Positions 8,153-16,208 of a stretch of DNA of 64,000 nt are shown one piece after another (the stretch's first letter is position 1; the number at the start of each line of letters is the position of its first letter). The DNA is from Acidobacteriota bacterium (GTDB lineage Bacteria; Acidobacteriota; Blastocatellia; Pyrinomonadales; Pyrinomonadaceae): the NCBI GenBank assembly GCA_025463135.1, contig JAOAPY010000016.1, positions 1 through 64,000 of the forward strand, read 5' to 3'. The position numbers and the translations under genes were made by a program. The notes under the pieces are model-generated. The model saw only the letters and a list, made by a program, of their open reading frames with translations. It had not been told where the DNA came from and did not search any database.

Positions 8153-8782
8153 TTATTTTGGCGCCGCATTCGATGGGCCAGCGCGTTCGGTAAGCGTGTC
8201 AGCGACGATCTGGTGAGCCATCCTCCGCCGGATTGAATCATTCGGACTGGTACCGGGCCATTTGCGGACGATTCTTCCCTGGGCGTCAACCAAAATGTGG
8301 GAGGGTAGAACCATGGAATACAATTCGGCCGACGGCTTGGCCTCATTCATGGTCCATAGGTATGCTTCCGCGTCGAGATTCAATCCACTCGCATAACTAA
8401 AATAATCTGCGCGCGGAACAGTTGAAGTGATGGAGACCATGTAGTACGGAACACCCCGGGCTGTGATTTGTTCACGGACGCTTCGCAGTTGATCGGCAGC
8501 AGCTTGGCATGCGCCGCATTGAGGATCGATGAGAACCAGCATGTTCAAGCGGCTGCCGATCCGGCCGGCAAGTGGTGAACCGTCTTTGTTCTTGAGAGGT
8601 CGCAAGTCGATTTGCTCTCCGAGTCGTGGCCCCGCCCAATCATCTTCACCCTGGACATAGTCAAACCGATACCCCTCATCCGCGGAGGTGCGGTTTTTTT
8701 GCAGAAGGACAAACGACAGTGCCGCCACGATTAGCAGCAAAGCAATTCCATAGCGGAGTAGACGTGGACTGAAATTCAACAT
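8153..8782 (-). CDS. Membrane-anchored thioredoxin-like (TlpA/AhpC-TSA type) protein
   Basis: 209 residues from the ATG at 8782, 11 bases after the stop of the preceding gene. Residues 8-26 (YGIALLLIVAALSFVLLQ) form one membrane anchor, leaving the rest outside the cytoplasm. 'NMLVLIDPQCGACQAAADQLRSV' carries a CxxC redox motif (Cys-Gly-Ala-Cys); 'VPYYMVSITSTVPR' and 'LPSHILVDAQGRIVRKWPG' complete a thioredoxin fold with the cis-Pro (LPS). Likely a periplasmic thiol oxidoreductase. Its place in a group with a Cys-rich exported peptide (10483-10731) suggests that peptide as a substrate; this is inference. Confidence 0.8.
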   Translation of the reverse strand: MLNFSPRLLRYGIALLLIVAALSFVLLQKNRTSADEGYRFDYVQGEDDWAGPRLGEQIDLRPLKNKDGSPLAGRIGSRLNMLVLIDPQCGACQAAADQLRSVREQITARGVPYYMVSITSTVPRADYFSYASGLNLDAEAYLWTMNEAKPSAELYSMVLPSHILVDAQGRIVRKWPGTSPNDSIRRRMAHQIVADTLTERAGPSNAAPK

Positions 8783-8793
8783 AGGATTTTCCG

Positions 8794-10449
8794 TCAATGC
8801 GCGCGAGCCTTGTTCTTCCCTGGCTTGTTGGCTGCAGTCTCCTTTCGCCATAACTCCAGCGATGAATTAAGCAAACCAAGGCGTGCGCTTGCCCGAGCGG
8901 CGGAAGACTCAATAAGCGACACCGTTTCTCTTACACCGTTAACATCCCTTTGCAGAAGAAAGGCAGGCAGCTTCATCGGCGCCATTGAAGAATAACTTCC
9001 GCTGTTTTTAGTCTCGCCAGATGGTTTTGGTTCGTCTCGATGGTTCATTACTTCGATGAGTTCATGAAAGACTGCCGGACCCTCATTCGGTGCGAGACTT
9101 TCATAGCGGCGCAGTAAAGATAGATACCAATCGACAGCATCGTCGGCGTCAACTTTTTGCAATCCTTGGCGGCCTTCATTGAGGTACCGGATCGCTGTTC
9201 CCTGATCGCCGTTGTCCGCCATGGCATTGGCCACCGAAATCTGTACGAAGGCCCGGAGTGCAGCCGGCGTTGAGGTTATGATTTTGTCTGCGCCGTAGCG
9301 GTCGGCTTTTTTGAGATGGGCAATGGCGGCGGAGGACGCAAAGTCCCACCGCCAGTTTTCCCAGGTACCGTCCAACTCTCGACGCTCTTCCTCGCTAAAG
9401 CCATCCAGGATTTGAAGCGCGCGGTCGAAATCCTCTTGCTGGGAGGCGAGGTAGGCGGCGCGACCTCGATAAGAAGCTCGCTCGCTCACATCGGCTGCCT
9501 TGTCCGCAGCTTGCAGCAATTCCTCAACAGTCTTTGGTGGCGAAGCCGGCGCGGGTTCTGTACTGTCGCGGGACGGCCTCAGGCACCTGGCTACGGAATT
9601 ACGAACAAAGGGCGCTTTTTCCGGGAGCAAGCGATCAAATTGGCCCAGCAAAGGTTCGGTGATTGCGGCAAGCCTGCAACCGGATGCGCCATCTCCCGTA
9701 GCACCCGGTGCAGCCAAAAGAAACGGCGCCATCACGCTCAACACATTTCTTCTTAATTCGTCCAACGGCGCCGGACCGTTGAAAGCGACCGCAGCCAGCG
9801 ATGTCAGAAGGTCTTGATCCGCTGCAGCCTGCGCTACCTTTAGAGCTGCGATGAAGAGAACATCACCGAGAGCTATATCCCGGGCGCGCAGGTTCCACAG
9901 TAGAGCAGTAAATTGTGAACACCGGCCTGCTCGCAGTGAGGCCAAGCCAAGCTCGAGTGCTTGTTGGGGATCGCGTTCAAGAACTTCCAATGCTGCCCCT
10001 GCCAAGCTGTTTGCATTCTCTCGATCGTCCGCTCCTGAATTGGGGTTGGTCTCGGACATGAATAACGAAGCAAGGTGATCGCTGGAAACCTTGTCCATCC
10101 TGGCGGTGATTTTTAGCAACGCGCGCGCGGCAGCTAATCGACGACGCCGGTCTGGTTGGCTCTCGTAGCTTGCGCCATTCTCTAGATCGTGGATAGCTTT
10201 CTGCACCCAGACCTGAGCATGCTCCTGATCATCTTTCCACCAGATAGCCGCGAGCTGGCCGAGCATAACCGGTCGGTCAAAGCGGTCGAGTCTGGCGGCG
10301 TCACTCAAGAGATAGTCTGTAAAGACCCTGGCTTGTAAGAGCCAGAAGTCTTCGGATTTTTTGTCCTGCTGGGCAAACCTGACTGGCGGGCAGAACAATG
10401 CCGCCAAGCCGAACAATCCTGCGAACAGGACTAACCCTGGCTTTCTCAT
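8794..10449 (-). CDS. Exported helical-repeat protein, unknown function
   Basis: 551 residues. Signal peptide 'MRKPGLVLFAGLFGLAALFCPPVRFAQ'. The mature protein is almost entirely helical with TPR/HEAT-like spacing, e.g. 'RRRRLAAARALLKITARMD', 'ALELGLASLRAGRC', 'YRGRAAYLASQQEDFDRALQILDGF', 'ISVANAMADNGDQGTAIRYLNEGRQGL'. No catalytic motif seen. It is the middle gene of a minus-strand group: Cys-rich peptide (33 bp upstream), this gene, then a membrane thioredoxin-like protein 11 bp downstream, the short gaps implying an operon. Probably a periplasmic scaffold; family not recognised. Confidence 0.7.
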   Translation of the reverse strand: MRKPGLVLFAGLFGLAALFCPPVRFAQQDKKSEDFWLLQARVFTDYLLSDAARLDRFDRPVMLGQLAAIWWKDDQEHAQVWVQKAIHDLENGASYESQPDRRRRLAAARALLKITARMDKVSSDHLASLFMSETNPNSGADDRENANSLAGAALEVLERDPQQALELGLASLRAGRCSQFTALLWNLRARDIALGDVLFIAALKVAQAAADQDLLTSLAAVAFNGPAPLDELRRNVLSVMAPFLLAAPGATGDGASGCRLAAITEPLLGQFDRLLPEKAPFVRNSVARCLRPSRDSTEPAPASPPKTVEELLQAADKAADVSERASYRGRAAYLASQQEDFDRALQILDGFSEEERRELDGTWENWRWDFASSAAIAHLKKADRYGADKIITSTPAALRAFVQISVANAMADNGDQGTAIRYLNEGRQGLQKVDADDAVDWYLSLLRRYESLAPNEGPAVFHELIEVMNHRDEPKPSGETKNSGSYSSMAPMKLPAFLLQRDVNGVRETVSLIESSAARASARLGLLNSSLELWRKETAANKPGKNKARAH

Positions 10450-10482
10450 AGCAACAGTTCCTGCTCCACCTCGCCGGCGATC

Positions 10483-10731
10483 TTACCTACATGCCAGGCA
10501 TGTCTCGAGCGGTGGACATTCTCTTCCTTTAGCATAAGCGCAGGTATATGTGCAGTCCGCGCACTTTTTCTGGCATCCGACAATCTGGCAATTCCCAGGC
10601 GCGACCGGACAATACCAACCATTAGGGGGGCATTGTGCAAGACTGGTGGACTGGTTAAATGTGCCGGCGCTGGTTAGCGCCAGGAAAAGCAGCATTAGAA
10701 AAAGAATTCGTCTGAGCGTTTGAGTGAGCAT
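10483..10731 (-). CDS. Small secreted Cys-rich peptide
   Basis: 82 residues. Signal peptide of ~30 residues (RRILFLMLLFLALTSAG...) with cleavage near SLA-QC. The mature ~50 residues hold ten cysteines (C-PPNGWY-C, GN-C, VG-C, KK-C, D-C, T-C, E-C, T-C, A-C-R), which implies five disulfides or a metal site. AGGAGA lies 8 bases before the ATG. First gene of the group with the helical protein and the membrane thioredoxin-like protein. Could be a secreted toxin-like, structural or metal-binding peptide; no known family recognised. Codon usage and a good ribosome site support it being real. Confidence 0.7.
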   Translation of the reverse strand: MLTQTLRRILFLMLLFLALTSAGTFNQSTSLAQCPPNGWYCPVAPGNCQIVGCQKKCADCTYTCAYAKGRECPPLETCLACR

Positions 10732-11263
10732 GAGTTGTCTCTCCTGTGGATGAGAGGTTGAGTTGACTGAGCCTTTTCAGACAAGGCCAAATCCCAATTA
10801 CAAAGCCGAGTAGATAATTCTTTACTCCCGTAAGAGCAGGCTGTCAAGAAAAAGGCGGGATGACTTTGCAGGCCGTTGTCAGCCAAAGGTCAGTCCAGGA
10901 TCCTCAGTGCGCCGCAGGTTTTCCATAGGGTCAAACAAAACTACCCACCGACCTGGTAGTGGGTCAGTTTCGCGGCAAATGTCCGACAAACTTTAGTTTG
11001 TCGCGGCGTTACGACAAGCTAAAGCTCATCGGACATCAAACTGCACCACTACCAACCGACCTCACCCGCTTGCAATTATTTCTGAAATAGGCCAATATTT
11101 GCAGCGCTTTTGCATTCTGAGTTTCTCCCTGCTCGCGCAAGAGCAGACCGTCAAATTTCAGGGAGTTTACCAGCAAATTTGCGCTCGACAGGGCTCAGTA
11201 TTGATTGGATCCGCAGGATTATTCAAAGACCCCCACAGCTTTTACTTAGGAGATTAGAAAGAT
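10732..11263. other. Divergent intergenic region with MITE
   Basis: 532 bp between the Cys-rich peptide gene (minus) and the radical SAM gene (plus). Holds the MITE copy at 10955-11053 and must contain both promoters; I could not identify convincing -35/-10 pairs. No other gene seen. Confidence 0.6.
10955..11053 (+). mobile_element. MITE, copy A (TIRs, internal REP hairpins, 9 bp direct repeats)
   Basis: 99 bp. Left end GGTAGTGGGTCAGTTT, right end AAACTGCACCACTACC (terminal inverted repeats, 14 of 16 matching). Inside are two REP-like hairpins in opposite orientation (gtccgacaaactttagtttg... and ...acaagctaaagctcatcgga). The flanks read caccgacct (10946-10954) and aaccgacct (11054-11062): a 9 bp direct repeat with 8 matches, as expected of a target-site duplication. 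It is nearly the reverse complement of copy B at 30636-30738. No transposase, so non-autonomous. Confidence 0.85.
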
Positions 11264-12523
11264 ATGGCCGAGATACAGGAGAACCTACAAGCCGGCACCG
11301 ATGCGGCCCCTTTCCGCATCGACGCGAAGCTGCACCAGATTCTTTACAAGACGGAAGAGCGTGCGAAGCTCCAGTCGAAGGGTGAAATGCTGCCGGAACC
11401 GGTTTATCCGATGAAGCCTAATCCGGTTGAGATGACCGAGCGTCAGTATCAGAAGCTGAACGCGATCCGCACGTGGAAGACGTGGGGTGCTCCGTATTTC
11501 AAATCTCGCTGGCACAACAAAGAAGTGCGGCCGATCATTCCTTTCCTCTTCACGGAATGGAAGTGCAACCTCGATTGTCACTACTGCTGGTCCTACAACA
11601 ATGCCGTTAAGGGCATGACCGAGGATACGGCAAAGCAATCGATCGACTGGTTGCATTCAATTGGCTCGCGCGTACTCGCACTGATGGGCGGCGAGCCGCT
11701 GCTCCGGCCAAAGTTCATTCACAAGATTGTCAGCTACAGCGCCAAGAAAGACATCTTTGTTTACCTGCCGACCAACGGCCGGTTGATGAAGCCCGAAGTC
11801 ATCGATCAGCTTGGCGATGCCGGCATTGCCACGGTGAACCTCGCGGTGGATTCAGTCAAAGAGCGCAAGTCTTTGCCGAAGGCTTTCGAACCCATCAAGC
11901 CCTACTTTGATTATCTCGTGAAGCGCCAGCGTTACTATGGCTACACGGTGATGTTCAATATCAACATCTGCCATAACAACATGGACGATGTGAAGGAACT
12001 CACTGAGATTGCTCATGCCAGCGGCATCGCGACCGACTATCACATCAACGAAACACCGATGACTGAGCAGGATCACTTCAAGCATCTAACGGAGAACCAG
12101 ACCTATCTGACTCCGGAAGACTGGCCGAAGGTTGATGCGTTGTTGGATTACCTGAATGACAAACGTGTCAACGAAGGCTACAAGATGGTCAATCCCATCC
12201 AGCATATGCAGGACATGAAGCTGTTGATGCGTGGTGACGTGCCACCCTGGCAGTGTCGTGCGGGCCAGAACTCATTGATCATTCGCACTGACGGCACGCT
12301 GGCCCCCTGCTTCCCGATGTATTCGGCGACACACGACTGGGGCGTAGTAGGTGCGCATAAGTTCGACACCAAGCAGCTTGACGACATGAAAGTTGATTGC
12401 ACCAAGCACTGCCTTTCGACTTGCAACTACATTCTCGGTTACTGCTATGACACGCTGCGCGTGATGACCTGGGCCGCCAAGCAGGCCAAGAACGGATTCA
12501 AGGGAGCGACCGGCAGCTTCTAG
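11264..12523 (+). CDS. Radical SAM protein with SPASM-like C-terminal cysteines
   Basis: 419 residues. The radical SAM [4Fe-4S] motif is at residues 101-108: C-NLD-C-HY-C-W (CxxxCxxC). 'ALMGGEPLLRP' is the GGEP SAM-binding motif, and 'VYLPTNGRLMKPEVI' and 'TVNLAVDSVKER' continue the partial TIM barrel. The C-terminal part has cysteines in 'WQCRAGQNSLIIRTDGTLAPCFPM' and 'CTKHCLSTCNYILGYCYD', a SPASM/twitch-like auxiliary cluster region. Members with SPASM modify peptides or proteins or act in cofactor maturation. AGGAGAT precedes the ATG. Divergent from the Cys-rich peptide group; a functional link is possible but unproven. Followed by a terminator. Confidence 0.85.
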   Translation: MAEIQENLQAGTDAAPFRIDAKLHQILYKTEERAKLQSKGEMLPEPVYPMKPNPVEMTERQYQKLNAIRTWKTWGAPYFKSRWHNKEVRPIIPFLFTEWKCNLDCHYCWSYNNAVKGMTEDTAKQSIDWLHSIGSRVLALMGGEPLLRPKFIHKIVSYSAKKDIFVYLPTNGRLMKPEVIDQLGDAGIATVNLAVDSVKERKSLPKAFEPIKPYFDYLVKRQRYYGYTVMFNINICHNNMDDVKELTEIAHASGIATDYHINETPMTEQDHFKHLTENQTYLTPEDWPKVDALLDYLNDKRVNEGYKMVNPIQHMQDMKLLMRGDVPPWQCRAGQNSLIIRTDGTLAPCFPMYSATHDWGVVGAHKFDTKQLDDMKVDCTKHCLSTCNYILGYCYDTLRVMTWAAKQAKNGFKGATGSF

Positions 12524-12545
12524 GCTGAATCGCAGCATCGAAAAC

Positions 12546-12577
12546 AAAGGGCGCATCGTGCAAGCGATGCGCCCTTT
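12546..12577. terminator. Bidirectional intrinsic terminator
   Basis: aaagggcgcatcg-tgcaag-cgatgcgcccttt: a 13 bp perfect stem between the convergent radical SAM and HXXEE genes; A-rich on one side and T-rich on the other suit termination in both directions. Confidence 0.85.
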
Positions 12578-12604
12578 CGTGTACCCACAGACTGCCGGCG
12601 TGTG

Positions 12605-13099
12605 CTACTTCGTACGGCTGCCGCCCTTCAGTGCGATGAGGGCGACGGCTCCCTGTATTCCAAAGCCTATCAAAGTGGCTAACAACAGGCGCGTGACGGG
12701 CATGTCGCCGCGCAGTAGAAATAATGTCACTAGTCCCAGTGGAATCCAGATCAGGACGCAGGACACGAGCCCCGGTCCGTAACCGCCATGACGCAACGCG
12801 GTAACCGTGTGCGTGACTCCATTTGCCAGCACCAGCGCGCCCAGTATCGCCAACAGGAATCGCGGCCACCTGAGTTGCAGGCTGACTACGATGCCGATGC
12901 AAATGAGCACTACACCCAACCCCTGGTAAAATAAAAACCGCCCCGTCGAAAGGTGCACGCCCCTGAGCCGGTAAAGGTAGGCCGTGTAGCCCTCACCGCC
13001 CCAGTACTCCTCGGCCATGTGAATCAAATAAGTAACGGGGAAGAGCCACATCCACCAGGCCGGTGGAGGGACGTATTGAGTTGCATTTGAGATGAGCAT
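12605..13099 (-). CDS. HXXEE domain membrane protein
   Basis: About 164 residues from the ATG at 13099; an upstream start at 13153 would overlap the amidohydrolase gene by 32 bp. The motif 'YLIHMAEEYW' is the H-x-x-E-E signature of the HXXEE family. Four to five hydrophobic segments follow ('FLFYQGLGVVLICIGIVVSL', 'FLLAILGALVLANGVTH', 'GLVSCVLIWIPLGLVTLFLL', 'LLLATLIGFGIQGAVALIAL'). The second His (GVTHTVTALRHGGYGPG) is also conserved in the family as I recall. Integral membrane, function unknown; the charged HxxEE in a membrane context suggests metal binding or proton chemistry. Probably co-transcribed with the upstream amidohydrolase. Confidence 0.8.
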   Translation of the reverse strand: MLISNATQYVPPPAWWMWLFPVTYLIHMAEEYWGGEGYTAYLYRLRGVHLSTGRFLFYQGLGVVLICIGIVVSLQLRWPRFLLAILGALVLANGVTHTVTALRHGGYGPGLVSCVLIWIPLGLVTLFLLRGDMPVTRLLLATLIGFGIQGAVALIALKGGSRTK

Positions 13100-13121
13100 A
13101 AAGGGTTCTAGCCGCGCAGCG

Positions 13122-14453
13122 TTATTTACCAAGTCCGTAAAGCTTAATCGCATTATCGCGCAGTACCATGCGCGCCAGTTCGAGGGCTCGCTCGCGTGTA
13201 ATCTCGCCGTCGTTCATCATGCCCGTCAAGGCCAGTGCCAATGCCTGTCGCGCAGTTGAATTGGAAAGCCAGGCCACCTCGCCCCAGTCGACAGCCGGAC
13301 CAAATGAAAAGGCGTCGGTGCCAAACAAAACTCTATCGGGATATGACTCAAGCCAGTAGCGCAAATTCTCGCTCAACGCGCGTGGGTAAAGAAAGAATGT
13401 CTGCGCCGAGAAATCTGCGTAGACGTTTGGCTTGCCCATCATCGATGCGGTCTGTTTGGTAAAGGGAGCGCCACCATGGACAATAACAAAATTGGTTTTC
13501 CTCAGTGTGGGATCATTGAACGCGGATTCCAGCAGCAACGGATCGCTGCCGCTCGGTCGATAGTAACCGCCCGCGCCGTCGATGGCGTGAAGGTGCACCG
13601 CCATACCCAACCGGCCCGCCTCGCGCGCAATGTAACGAAAGAGAAAATCCTGAAGGTTCTTGTAATCTGCCGCGGGCGCTTCGCCACCTTTCACAAACTG
13701 ACCGTAGATCGCGCGAGCCCGTGTTTCATCCGCGTCGTCAAAATCGAGTTTGCGCAGGTAGGCGGCTTCAAACTTAACTGCGACTGCGCCGGCACGCTTT
13801 TGACTTTCCAACGTCGGCGTCACTATCTGTTTCAAATAGTCGGCGAGGGTTGCCGGCAGCGCGGTGATCTTCAGGTCCGACAGATAGCGCTTCAATAAAC
13901 GTTCTTCGCCGGGATAAAAACCGCGATAGTCGGGGTTCGATTTTTTCGCCGCTTCATTGCTGAGCGGAAAGAGCAGGGCATCGACAAACGTTACCCAGCG
14001 AAAACGAGCCGGCGCCAGACCTCGGCCCATGGCAACACGATTCGCGAACATTGTTTCGATGTTGAGTTGGTCCAATATCCAGGCAGGATAGCCGTCACCG
14101 CGCTCGCGCCTCACACTTTGTTTCGTGGCGAGCAACTCGTTCAGGTGCGCTTCGCTCATATCGGCATTTTTGTAGCCGTACATGTCGCGCCAGGCGCCGA
14201 TAAACTCGGGATTATCGGGCCGCAGGCGTAACGGCAAGGGAAAAAGCTCAATACTTTCCAATGGCAGGGCATCAAACTCGTCATCAGGCTTTTCACCCTC
14301 AGCCGTTAACTTCAACGGGTGCGCGTGATTGTCGATCGCTTTTATTTTAGAAATCTCACCAAGCAGCGCAGGATCCGCCGTTGTTTGCGCGCGTAGTTGG
14401 ACCGCCGAGAAGCTGATGACGGAGACGAACAGCACCGGCAAGATTAGTTTCAT
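13122..14453 (-). CDS. Exported amidohydrolase (amidohydrolase_2 family)
   Basis: 443 residues with signal peptide 'MKLILPVLFVSVISFSAVQLRAQ'. The metal-dependent TIM-barrel pattern is visible: 'IKAIDNHAHPLKL' (HxH), 'GMAVHLHAIDG' (strand 5 His), 'TNFVIVHGGAPFTKQ' (strand 6 His) and 'RVLFGTDAFSFGP' (final Asp). The family hydrolyses or decarboxylates small carbonyl/amide substrates; substrate not readable. A long ~120-residue insertion between the first HxH and the barrel core includes 'DMYGYKNADMSEAHLNELL'. Export is less common for this family. Followed closely by the HXXEE gene. Confidence 0.85.
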   Translation of the reverse strand: MKLILPVLFVSVISFSAVQLRAQTTADPALLGEISKIKAIDNHAHPLKLTAEGEKPDDEFDALPLESIELFPLPLRLRPDNPEFIGAWRDMYGYKNADMSEAHLNELLATKQSVRRERGDGYPAWILDQLNIETMFANRVAMGRGLAPARFRWVTFVDALLFPLSNEAAKKSNPDYRGFYPGEERLLKRYLSDLKITALPATLADYLKQIVTPTLESQKRAGAVAVKFEAAYLRKLDFDDADETRARAIYGQFVKGGEAPAADYKNLQDFLFRYIAREAGRLGMAVHLHAIDGAGGYYRPSGSDPLLLESAFNDPTLRKTNFVIVHGGAPFTKQTASMMGKPNVYADFSAQTFFLYPRALSENLRYWLESYPDRVLFGTDAFSFGPAVDWGEVAWLSNSTARQALALALTGMMNDGEITRERALELARMVLRDNAIKLYGLGK

Positions 14454-14478
14454 AATTAGCTGAGCCTCGGCTACAGAC

Positions 14479-14551
14479 GTTCAGAGTACCGACTTCAGTC
14501 GGGCCTTTTGGACTGATTAGAAAAAACCCGACTGAAGTCGGTACTCTGAAC
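14479..14551. repeat. 25 bp perfect inverted repeat, TACCGACTTCAGTCGG type
   Basis: gttcagagtaccgacttcag tcggg at 14479-14503 is exactly the reverse complement of 14527-14551, and each arm itself contains the small palindrome ccgacttcagtcgg. Lies between hemB (stop 14568) and the amidohydrolase start, both minus strand; may end hemB transcription. Related core at 43155-43176. Confidence 0.8.
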
Positions 14552-14567
14552 ACATGTATGGATCGAT

Positions 14568-15539
14568 CTAGCTTAATGCACGCACGGCCTCGCGCGCGTA
14601 GTAGGTAAGAATGATATCCGCGCCCGCACGTTTGATGCTGGTCAAAGTTTCGATCATCACGCGTTGTTCATCGATCCACCCTTTTTGTGCGGCAGCCTTG
14701 ATCAAGGCGTATTCGCCCGAGACGTGATAGGCGGCCAGCGGCAAATCGAAACGGTCACGCACCATCTTAATGATATCGAGAAAGACTGTGGCCGGTTTCA
14801 CCAGCAAAATGTCTGCACCTTCGGCAACATCCAATTCGGCTTCGCGCATAGCCTCGCGCGCGTTGGGCGGATCCATTTGGTAGGCGCGGCGATCGCCAAA
14901 CGCCGGCGCGCTATCCGCAGCTTCGCGGAATGGTCCATAAAAAGCCGAGGCGAATTTAACCGCATAGGACATGATTGGTATGTGCCCCAGCCCGTCTTGA
15001 TCGAGTGCCTCGCGAATCGCGCCGACCTGTCCGTCCATCATCGCTGAAGGAGCGACGATATCGGCCCCTGCCCGCGCTTGGCTAACCGCCGTCCTGGCCA
15101 GCAACTCCAGCGATTCATCATTCAAGACTTCGCCGCCCTCCACTACGCCGCAATGGCCGTGCGAGGTGTACTCGCAAAGACAAGTGTCAGCAATGACCAG
15201 CAGATCAGGAACCTCGCTCTTGATACCGCGTATTGCCTGCTGCACCACGCCATGTTCGGCGTAAGCGCCGGTGCCCGTCGCATCTTTGGACTCTGGGAGC
15301 CCGAAGAGGATCACGCCACGCACACCCGTTTCGAATGCCGCGGCCGCCTCGCGCACGATCTCATCAACGGAAAGATTGTGGACACCCGGCATCGACGAAA
15401 TCTCACGTCGAAAGTTTTTCCCCGGACACGCAAAGAGTGGCAGGATGAAATCTTCGGGACGGAGATGCGTCTCTCTAACCAGAGCGCGAAGCGCTGGTGT
15501 TTTTCGCAGACGGCGCGGGCGTTGAGTTGAATCGAACAT
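14568..15539 (-). CDS. hemB: Delta-aminolevulinic acid dehydratase (porphobilinogen synthase)
   Basis: 323 residues from the ATG at 15539, which has AAGAGG 9 bases upstream and gives the usual family length; longer frames add non-conserved residues. Condenses two 5-aminolevulinate molecules into porphobilinogen in heme synthesis. '[15 protein letters not shown]' (Cys120, 122, 130) is the Zn-binding triad, so this is the zinc-dependent type. Catalytic lysines appear in '[14 protein letters not shown]' (Lys195) and '[11 protein letters not shown]' (Schiff-base Lys248). '[12 protein letters not shown]' is also diagnostic. Flanked by a thioesterase gene upstream (84 bp) on the same strand. Confidence 0.97.
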   Translation of the reverse strand: MFDSTQRPRRLRKTPALRALVRETHLRPEDFILPLFACPGKNFRREISSMPGVHNLSVDEIVREAAAAFETGVRGVILFGLPESKDATGTGAYAEHGVVQQAIRGIKSEVPDLLVIADTCLCEYTSHGHCGVVEGGEVLNDESLELLARTAVSQARAGADIVAPSAMMDGQVGAIREALDQDGLGHIPIMSYAVKFASAFYGPFREAADSAPAFGDRRAYQMDPPNAREAMREAELDVAEGADILLVKPATVFLDIIKMVRDRFDLPLAAYHVSGEYALIKAAAQKGWIDEQRVMIETLTSIKRAGADIILTYYAREAVRALS

Positions 15540-15622
15540 CGAGAAAAACCTCTTGCGACTTTGCATCTTTCCGTCTTTGCGGGGAAACAATTCCCGCTGA
15601 AGCGCAAAGCTGCAAAAAGGAG

Positions 15623-16087
15623 CTACCAGCGGTGATAGGCCGGATGACCAGGCTTGACGGCCACAAAGGTAGCGCGACACGTTGCCGTTACCTGACCGTG
15701 GGCCAGCAGTTCTCCTGTGACAATAGCCCGATTATCCTTCATTTCGATGGCCCTCGCCACCATGTGCAACGGCGCGTCAGTGGGCGTTGGTCGCAAAAGT
15801 TTGATTGCATAGTCCGCGGTTACGGTGCAGGGCGGATGATCAAGGCCATCGCGTTTCATCAGAGCATGAGTGGCAGTCCAGTTACAGTGACAATCGAGAA
15901 GCGTGCCGATAATGCCGCCACTCAACATGCCGGTGAAAGCCTCCTGCCAGGCTTGCGGCTGAAAGTCGGCAACGACCTCATCGCCCTCCGGAAAACTTCT
16001 GATGTGCAGACCCTTTTCGTTTGCTGGTCCACAACCAAAGCAGGCGTTGTTAGGGGCGTATGTCTCTTGAAGACTTTTTTCTGTCAT
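15623..16087 (-). CDS. PaaI-type hotdog-fold thioesterase
   Basis: 154 residues from the ATG at 16087; a TTG upstream is less likely. '[23 protein letters not shown]' with two Cys, followed by '[24 protein letters not shown]' and '[18 protein letters not shown]', is the hotdog thioesterase layout of the PaaI/UPF branch with the long helix after 'GG-I'. Such enzymes hydrolyse acyl- or aryl-CoA. It sits between a benzoate-CoA-ligase-type gene (121 bp upstream) and hemB, so hydrolysis of an aromatic CoA ester is a reasonable guess. No signal peptide; cytosolic. Confidence 0.8.
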   Translation of the reverse strand: MTEKSLQETYAPNNACFGCGPANEKGLHIRSFPEGDEVVADFQPQAWQEAFTGMLSGGIIGTLLDCHCNWTATHALMKRDGLDHPPCTVTADYAIKLLRPTPTDAPLHMVARAIEMKDNRAIVTGELLAHGQVTATCRATFVAVKPGHPAYHRW

Positions 16088-16208
16088 AACAAAAGATGTT
16101 TCGCACAAAGATGCAAAGATAGAATTGGGTAAATGACTCCAGTTGAGTCAACCTGTATAAATCCTGAGCTTCGTGGCCATTCCTTTGCGCCATTGCGGGA
16201 AACTCCTT

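Noticed and set aside
8038-8346. Longer cupin protein starting at 8346
   Set aside because: Overlaps the thioredoxin-like gene; AGGAGG before the GTG at 8037 and the cupin domain start fit better.
10483-12523. A RiPP biosynthetic cluster (Cys peptide plus radical SAM)
   Set aside because: No leader-peptide recognition domain, protease or transporter nearby, and the peptide has an ordinary Sec signal; kept only as a weak finding.
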